A DNA stretch of 64,000 nucleotides, from NCBI GenBank assembly GCA_022818135.1, contig JAFMSR010000003.1:14786935-14850934 (forward strand). Reading direction: 5' to 3'. Below are positions 58,801 to 64,000 of the stretch, one piece after another. The notes under the pieces were generated by a model, which saw only the letters and a program-made list of their open reading frames with translations, was not told where the DNA came from and made no database searches. Made by a program: the position numbers and the translations under genes. The DNA is from Saxidomus purpurata (Eukaryota; Mollusca; Bivalvia; Venerida; Veneridae). Numbering within the stretch: position 1 is the first letter of the stretch; each line of letters opens with the position of its first letter.

Positions 58801-60884
58801 ATTTGCAATAAATTCAGCCAAGTGTTAAATTATTTGATTGTCTGAAACCTTTGCCTGGTGGCTTTGCCTGATCAAGACAAAGCAAGGTAAAGTGATGGTT
58901 CTTTCATTTATTAACATAAATAAATGGGACAAAAATGTAACAAAAAGAGGCAAGAATTAAAAGCAGAGGCAAGGTTGTCATGTATATCGGGCTCTATTCT
59001 GTTTCTGCTTTTCTACAATAATGGGTAAGCCATTTTTTTATGTGTACTTTAAACTTATTCCTATTTATAGTCTTCAAATGCATATGACAGACTAAGACAT
59101 GGACATCTGAATGGGCTAAGCAGCAATGATGCCTCCTTTTGGAAAGCATAAAAAAGCAGGTAATTTGTACGCACAAAAATTCCTTTACAAAACTGGCAAT
59201 TGCAATTTCTTTTAAATTCAATGCTACAAACAGCTTCAAGTTAGTACACAATTAGTCTGAAGGCTGCTTCACGTCAACAACAACAACAAAATCACAAGTA
59301 AGTCCACAGCAGCAGACGTCCCACAGAACGTGTTAGTAGTAAAGCTATAGCACTATCAACACTTACACTAACATACACACTTACACACTCACTTTTTACT
59401 ACACAGAAGAAACAGTACAAAAAGCTGATACATTCCATGGAATACTGGCAGAATCATGCACTGAACAGAAATTTCTAGACCTGATGAGACATATATTACA
59501 ATATCACAGGCAAAACTGTGTTAAAAGATGGAAAACTGCACTACATGTACATATAGATCTTATTCAACATTCCTATCACTTCATCACAAGCAAGATTGTG
59601 TTGAAATACAGAAATTTTGCTTAGAAAACATGACAGACAAAATACGACAAAATGAAAGAGAGAAGATTATATGAAAGTATGATTGTCTTTGGGATCATTC
59701 AAACTTTTTGCATATCATAAATACTTTGCATAAGCATCACTTTTACAACATGGTTACCATGACAACGAGTGGTCTGATTTTACCAAGGTGACACTGTACC
59801 TGATACTCAGTGGTTACCATAGAGCTGGAGGTAGATGAAGTAGGGGGTAGAGTCCTGACCCGCTTCGCCGGAGGTTGCTGTCCGTGTGTAGAAGAAGCAT
59901 CGTTGCCTGTCTGTTGCTATACAATGGAATATTTTCTTTATTTAATATGTCAGACTCTTTTTAGTAATTTGTGTGAAGATAGAATACAAGAAACTTTCTG
60001 AAGTTTCGATAACAAAAGAAAAAATTATTCATAAAAACATGGACCTCTACTAAATATAACAAAATTACTGCTTATAAAGTAGCATTCTCATAACAGTAAA
60101 TAAATTAGCTCAACACTTTCACTGAAATTAAAGTAACACAAAGTTAGATAAGTATCTTAGCTAGCAAACTGCGTTGGGTTCCCAGGATACATCACTAAAA
60201 CCATCACTAGACCCAAGTATCTCAATGCTATGTGCCATCTAGACCTGATGAATACGACTAATAAAATTTTACTGTAACCAATCTGTGATGACGGTAAGCT
60301 TGATAGTGCTCTTCGAGGCAATCAAACATGATTAAGGACACATTCCTACTGGTTATTACATGTACCTATCTCCTTATTAAGTTTGAGTATCCTTAGTGCA
60401 ATTGATTGAAAACCATTTGACTGTAAATCATCACTGCGACCTTTTTTCACATTACGACTTCAAAATCAAAACAGGGGATAGTCAGGACTAAAGTATCTTT
60501 CAAAGAATGTGAACGGTTGGCCAAACAACTCTTGAACAGAACCATTTTTTGTACTAAAGGTCAGTGTGACCTTGACATCTGCGCCAGTGAGGTAAGTCAA
60601 TAGATGACATTTACTCTTCACGACATTGTGTACACTTTATGAGGATAATAGGTGAAAGTGTTCTTGAATCTTTAGTGAGATTTTTAGATTAGAGAAGTGG
60701 GAATTTCTTGAAAGCAGTGAAAATGAAATCTTAATGAACATTTTACCCAATTTTTTGTACATGTAGATACAAAGAAAGCAAGCCAGTACTTACCTTACTG
60801 GCAGCTCCAGAGGCACCTTTGTCTTCTTCATCATCAGTAAGAAACTCTCGTTTTGGGTATGGAATTGGATATGTTTCAAACACA
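55704..60884 (-). CDS. CDK8: CDK8/CDK19 Mediator kinase, C-terminal three exons (5' part outside window)
   Basis: This is the cyclin-C-dependent kinase of the Mediator kinase module, acting in the nucleus on RNA polymerase II transcription. Only the tail after the kinase domain is present. Exons 60794-60884, 59800-59916 and 55704-55811 join in frame with GT-AG ends to give 104 complete residues and a stop. The diagnostic match is IPYPKREFLTDDEEDKG, the conserved segment just after the kinase domain of CDK8 and CDK19. It is followed by a Gln/Ser-rich tail with the NLS-like PPAKRVRTLPP and a TTEYQ motif, which align with the vertebrate PPLKKVRV...TSDYQ region. The last residues, ending FQQRF, are not conserved. 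The first exon starts with the third base of a codon, so an upstream exon must exist; I found none between 60885 and 63500. Confidence 0.9.
56590..57003. repeat. 51-bp tandem array, about eight units
   Basis: The unit is gcattaaaaatacacac..., then tttgtctgcacacaaaatac, then acatttttgctt. 'tctgcacac' recurs every 51-54 bp. Each unit also has an internal half-repeat of 'aaatacaca', and this explains the overlapping ORFs on both strands. Confidence 0.9.
57270..57650. repeat. Degenerate repeat with 'gaccttgac' words
   Basis: Two to three units of about 120-150 bp contain 'cataattgtgaccttgactg', 'gacccaagtt(g/t)aat' and 'gagatgaa/ataaacatt'. Similar units occur at 34180-34600, 60540-60600 and 61745-61945. 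Confidence 0.45.
59800..59916 (-). CDS. CDK8: CDK8 exon: Gln/Ser-rich tail with basic motif
   Basis: This 117-nt exon in phase 0 runs from acceptor gtatag to donor gtacag and encodes 39 residues. It includes GQQPPAKRVRTLPPTSS and ends in TTEYQ. An alternative donor (ATG|gtaacc) lies 18 nt inside. I chose the outer donor because TTEYQ matches the TSDYQ motif of vertebrate CDK8. Confidence 0.88.
59917..60793 (-). other. CDK8 intron
   Basis: This 877-bp intron runs from gtaagt to gtatag. It contains a short fragment (60530-60600) of the dispersed repeat carrying 'gtgaccttgacat'. Nothing else is visible. Confidence 0.85.
60794..60884 (-). CDS. CDK8: CDK8 exon: post-kinase PYPKREF segment
   Basis: This 91-nt exon runs from acceptor attgcag to donor gtaagt. 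After one base completing a split codon it encodes 30 residues beginning VFETYPIPYPKREFL and then an acidic stretch (TDDEEDKG). This block is highly conserved in CDK8/CDK19 and anchors the identification. Confidence 0.92.
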
Positions 60885-61744
60885 CTGCAATATATTACAG
60901 AAAAAAAAATGCAAAAGTAACGTTTCAAAAATATGCCTGAATAATCTTTCACACTTGCGGTTATTTAACTGTTTTCTAAGCTTTTTATTCCTACAAGCTT
61001 CCCCTATGCAAGTTCTTGGGCTTGAGAACCACTTCTTTCACCTGGTGTCAGAGCTTAAGCCAAACTTTTAAGATTTATACACAAAAATATTAATTGGCAA
61101 GTTATACTGACAATGTCAACATATTAGCACAAATCCACTAACATACAGTACTCTAGGAGCTTTGATTTTTCTGTTATTATATAGGACAATATAATTATGC
61201 AGTCTTGTCAATGATCTACAGATGATGAAAGAAAATGAATAGGTGATAAAAGTATCTTTTAAAAAATCTCAGTCCGTAATTATCCTGCAACCTTAGATTA
61301 TCAAATCTGTATTTCAATAGAGTGAGCTCAGCTGATAAGTCCTTCCACATGTTTACCTAGATAAGGATCATGTGACTCTCTCCGCTGATATCGTCTCTAG
61401 ACAACACTTGCCAACTACTTGTGGTTGTCAAAACAAGATTGTGTGTTCATTCAATAATGGATAACTTTGAAAAAGGCACGTATTTTCTTTTTGATTCATT
61501 TTGTTTCTTATATTAGTTAAATCTTCTCTTGTTCATACATTCTGTTTATTCTAAATATATTTATTTCTTATAATAATAACATATCAGTGATAAACCAATG
61601 ACATTACAATATTTCAAACGAACAATCTAGTCTAGACTGAAATAAATAGAACTACAGAATCACTGAAGGTGATGAACACCCCACTGACACAGTATATAAA
61701 ATTTAGGTAACATTTGATGCTTTTATCATTGGGCCTGCACAACT

Positions 61745-61945
61745 TAAGGCATGGTACTTATCACTTCTGTGAAGTATAATTTAACCCTGACCACGGGTTT
61801 TGGAGATAAAGAGGGACCAATATTTTATTACGTTGAGCCCCTATGACCTTGACCTCGTGACCTGAAATATGGACCATGCACAACTATGCATGGTACTTAT
61901 CACTTCTGTCAAATATCATTAAATTGCGACCAGGGGTTTTGGAGA
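61745..61945. repeat. Two-unit direct repeat
   Basis: The word 'gcatggtacttatcacttctgt' followed by 'ggttttggagat' occurs twice, about 140 bp apart, with gaccttgacctcgtgacct between. It is the same repeat group as the 57270 block. Confidence 0.5.
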
Positions 61946-62245
61946 TTAAAAGCACACAATATGTTTTTATCCCCACCCCCCCCAAACCCCGGGATGGTAA
62001 TAAAAAATTTTAAAAAATAAAAAAAAATTTTTAAAATTTTTTTTTGAAATTTAATTAAAAAAAAATTTAAAAAAAAAAAACTATATCTCCCTTGAACCCT
62101 GTGTATCTTACTGCACATAGTGTATTTTGGTGACAGTTTTATAAAAGCAATTTTCGGTTGCTGTGCATTTAAATGTGTTAAATTAATGATAATGCCGCAT
62201 TAATATTTGAAGTTGGTGCTTTGAAGCACTTCAAAAAATAGAAAA

Positions 62246-63295
62246 AACTAGAACTGTCACAAGAGTGACGAATTATACCCCCACAATACAGCTTTGTCAC
62301 AGAAGTATGGCAACCATAAGAAAGGAATGGCCACAAGGACATACATTTCAGTTATTATACAATAAGTTGTGTAAATGTATTGTTTTAATAGCACACAAAA
62401 TATGTAAGGTTGGAAAGTATGGATTATTATTAAATTGAATAGGTTTATTTCAAACATGTTAATATCACTAACCTCCCTATCAATTTCATGATCCTAGCCC
62501 CAAGCGTTCTTAAGTTATCATCCGGAAACCGTTTAACTGTTCCCATTCATGTGACCTTGACCTACAGACCTCAAAGTCAAACCTGACCTGTATTTCATGA
62601 TGTTACACCTGTGTACCAAAAATTATTTAAATAGTTCAAGCCTTTCATGAGTTATCATCTGGAAACAGTTTTACTGTTCTGGGTCACTGTGACCTTGACC
62701 TTTGGCCTACTGACCTCAAAGTCGAATTTGACCTGTATTTCATGATGTTACGCTGTGTACCAAAAATAATATAAATTGGTCAGTCAATTCTCATGAGTTA
62801 TCATCCGGAAACCGTTTTACTGTTCCGAGTCACTGTGACCTTGACCTACAGACCTCAAAGTCAAACTTGACCTGTATTTCATGATGTTACACCTGTGTAC
62901 CAAAAATTATTTAAATCGATCAAGTCTTTCATGAGTTATCATCCGGAAACCGTTCAGGGTCACTGTGACCTTGACCTTTGACCTACTGACCCTAAAGTCA
63001 AACTTGACCTGTATTTTCTGATGATGCACCTGTGTACCAAAAATTATTTAAATCGGTCAAGTCGTTCATGAGTTACCATCCGGAAACCGTTTTACTGTTA
63101 AAGGCCACTGTGACCTTGACCCTTGACCTACTGACCCCAACGTTGAACTTGCCTGTACTTGTATTTTATGTACCTGCGTACCAAATATTATTTAAATCGG
63201 TCAAGTCGTTAAAGTACATCCAAACCATAAAACCAACGACCGACCGACCACCACAAGCTCCTCCTATATACCCCCCAAACTTTTTTTTGGGGGTA
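62246..63295 (+). mobile_element. Third element of the same class with different internal repeats
   Basis: The ends match the two elements above (AACTAGAACTGTCAC hairpin then ATACCCCC; 3' end CTCCTATATACCCCCC...GGGGGTA). The internal array is unrelated: five units of about 130-155 bp, each with catccggaaacc, gtgaccttgacc and tgtaccaaaaattatttaaat. The tail has a short ACCG microsatellite (63237-63252). Confidence 0.7.
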
Positions 63296-63533
63296 AAAAA
63301 TCTAATAAAATAATAGTTCCTTTCTTCGCAGTGGTCTCCCTTGTGTTGCTGTTGTTGGTAGAGATTACTGGTTGCAGGAAGAGTTTGGTGTATTGGGTTA
63401 AAAGCTATAATTTCCTCTACCATTTTTTACACAGACCTATTTAAGCGGGATTTTTAATTGAAAAAAAGTGTGCATAATTCCACTTTTAACACAAACTGTC
63501 TCAGACTGTTTTTCATCTTTTTCTCATAAACAG

Positions 63534-64000
63534 ATACATGCACTTACGAGGTAAAGAACAACAGAAAAGACCTGTCACAATATGTCAGCCTTGTACTAGA
63601 TACTGTTGGTTACAATCGTGAAGCTATAAGCGAAAGAATCAATCAGATGGACAAACTTTCAAAGGCAAAAGAATTATCAACAAAAACAATTCTTCAAGAC
63701 GAAACAATTCAGAAAATATTTGTTGGGAGTAGGCGTGAAGGAACAGGCTTCTGTCACGACACTGATCTGGACATACTTCAAATTTATAACTCTGTAGTGT
63801 GTGTTGAAGACATAAGTCAGGTAACTGAATTAAATGAAAGAACCATTCTTTCTTTGGACAAAGCCTCTGCACCAGCTGGTTATACATTTTTAACTTTACC
63901 AAACAACTGCATGAAAAACTATTCAAACTCATTTTGCAGTTCTTTCGAACATGCTGTTATCTCAAGAAATGGTAAAGATTATGTATCTAGTGACCTGTTT
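63534..64000 (+). CDS. Mab-21/cGAS-like nucleotidyltransferase, partial exon (runs off window)
   Basis: This is an open frame of 155 codons from 63536 to the window end, after a strong acceptor (tttttcatctttttctcataaacag) at 63533. The first two bases complete a split codon. A stop in the same frame lies just upstream of the acceptor and no early ATG exists, so this is an internal exon. The key motif is VGSRREGTGF, then HDTDLDILQIY: the GS signature of the nucleotidyltransferase fold and the acidic D-x-D pair that binds metal. PAGYTFLTL further on resembles the 'PGY' block of mollusc Mab-21-like proteins. In this superfamily cGAS and cGAS-like receptors make cyclic dinucleotides after nucleic-acid sensing; others (Mab-21) have no shown activity. 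The third acidic residue and the C-terminal domain lie beyond the window, so activity cannot be judged. Confidence 0.75.

Larger units (their letters stand above)
55812..59799 (-). other. CDK8 intron with 51-bp satellite and dispersed repeat
   Basis: This 4-kb intron lies between the last two CDK8 coding exons. It holds a 51-bp tandem array (56590-57003), a dispersed repeat with 'tgaccttgac' motifs (57270-57650) and two G/A or A/C homopolymer junctions (57670-57705, 57799-57830). The remaining sequence is featureless and AT-rich. Confidence 0.8.
60885..63533. other. Sequence between CDK8 tail and nucleotidyltransferase exon
   Basis: No exon was recognised on either strand. It contains two copies of an approximately 150-bp repeat with 'catggtacttatcacttctgt' (61745-61945), an A/T-only low-complexity tract (61995-62080) and a complete nonautonomous element (62246-63295). 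Confidence 0.7.

Overview
This is an AT-rich, repeat-dense animal genomic window with small exons in long introns and GT-AG splice sites. The repeats point to a bivalve mollusc: tRNA-derived SINEs with a shared core, nonautonomous elements with CCCCC/GGGGG ends and an ACCG-rich tail (pearl/Helentron-like), and the dispersed 'accaagatggccc' and 'gtgaccttgacc' repeats. Placement below bivalve level is not supported.

Three protein-coding loci are recognised. (1) A complete coding sequence for the Hippo-pathway kinase LATS/Warts lies on the minus strand in six coding exons (43591 down to 7926). They join in frame at every junction to a 1256-residue protein with an N-terminal UBA region, two PPxY motifs, the MOB1-binding helical region, an NDR-type kinase domain and a hydrophobic-motif tail. 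A probable 5' UTR exon (43592-43875) carries a short upstream ORF. (2) The last three coding exons of the Mediator kinase CDK8/CDK19 lie on the minus strand (60884 down to 55704). Its kinase-domain exons are not in the window. (3) At the right edge, on the plus strand, a partial exon (63534-64000, running off the end) encodes a Mab-21/cGAS-like nucleotidyltransferase with the GS motif and the D-x-D acidic pair. If CDK8 is contiguous, this gene sits antisense inside a CDK8 intron.

Layout: 1-2.5 kb, G-tract repeat and unassigned sequence; 2.5-2.9 kb, an unrecognised minus-strand ORF; 3.2-3.4 kb, a SINE with perfect target-site duplication; 3.4-7.9 kb, probable LATS 3' UTR and/or downstream sequence; 7.9-10.4 kb, the three 3' LATS exons; 10.4-27.8 kb, a 17.4-kb intron full of SINEs, minisatellites and a 146-bp-repeat element; 27.8-30.3 kb, the large LATS exon; 30.3-43.2 kb, introns 2 and 1 with the 109-bp UBA exon between them; 43.2-43.9 kb, the first coding exon and 5' UTR; 43.9-55.7 kb, intergenic with a foldback element, a TA-flanked MITE, an inverted second copy of the 146-bp-repeat element and several satellites; 55.7-60.9 kb, the CDK8 tail; 62.2-63.3 kb, a third related element; then the nucleotidyltransferase exon.

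LATS and CDK8 act in separate pathways (Hippo signalling and Mediator-dependent transcription), and nothing in the sequence suggests co-regulation. No RNA genes, CRISPR arrays or bacterial features are visible. Most other ORFs fall in repeats or lack protein-like composition.
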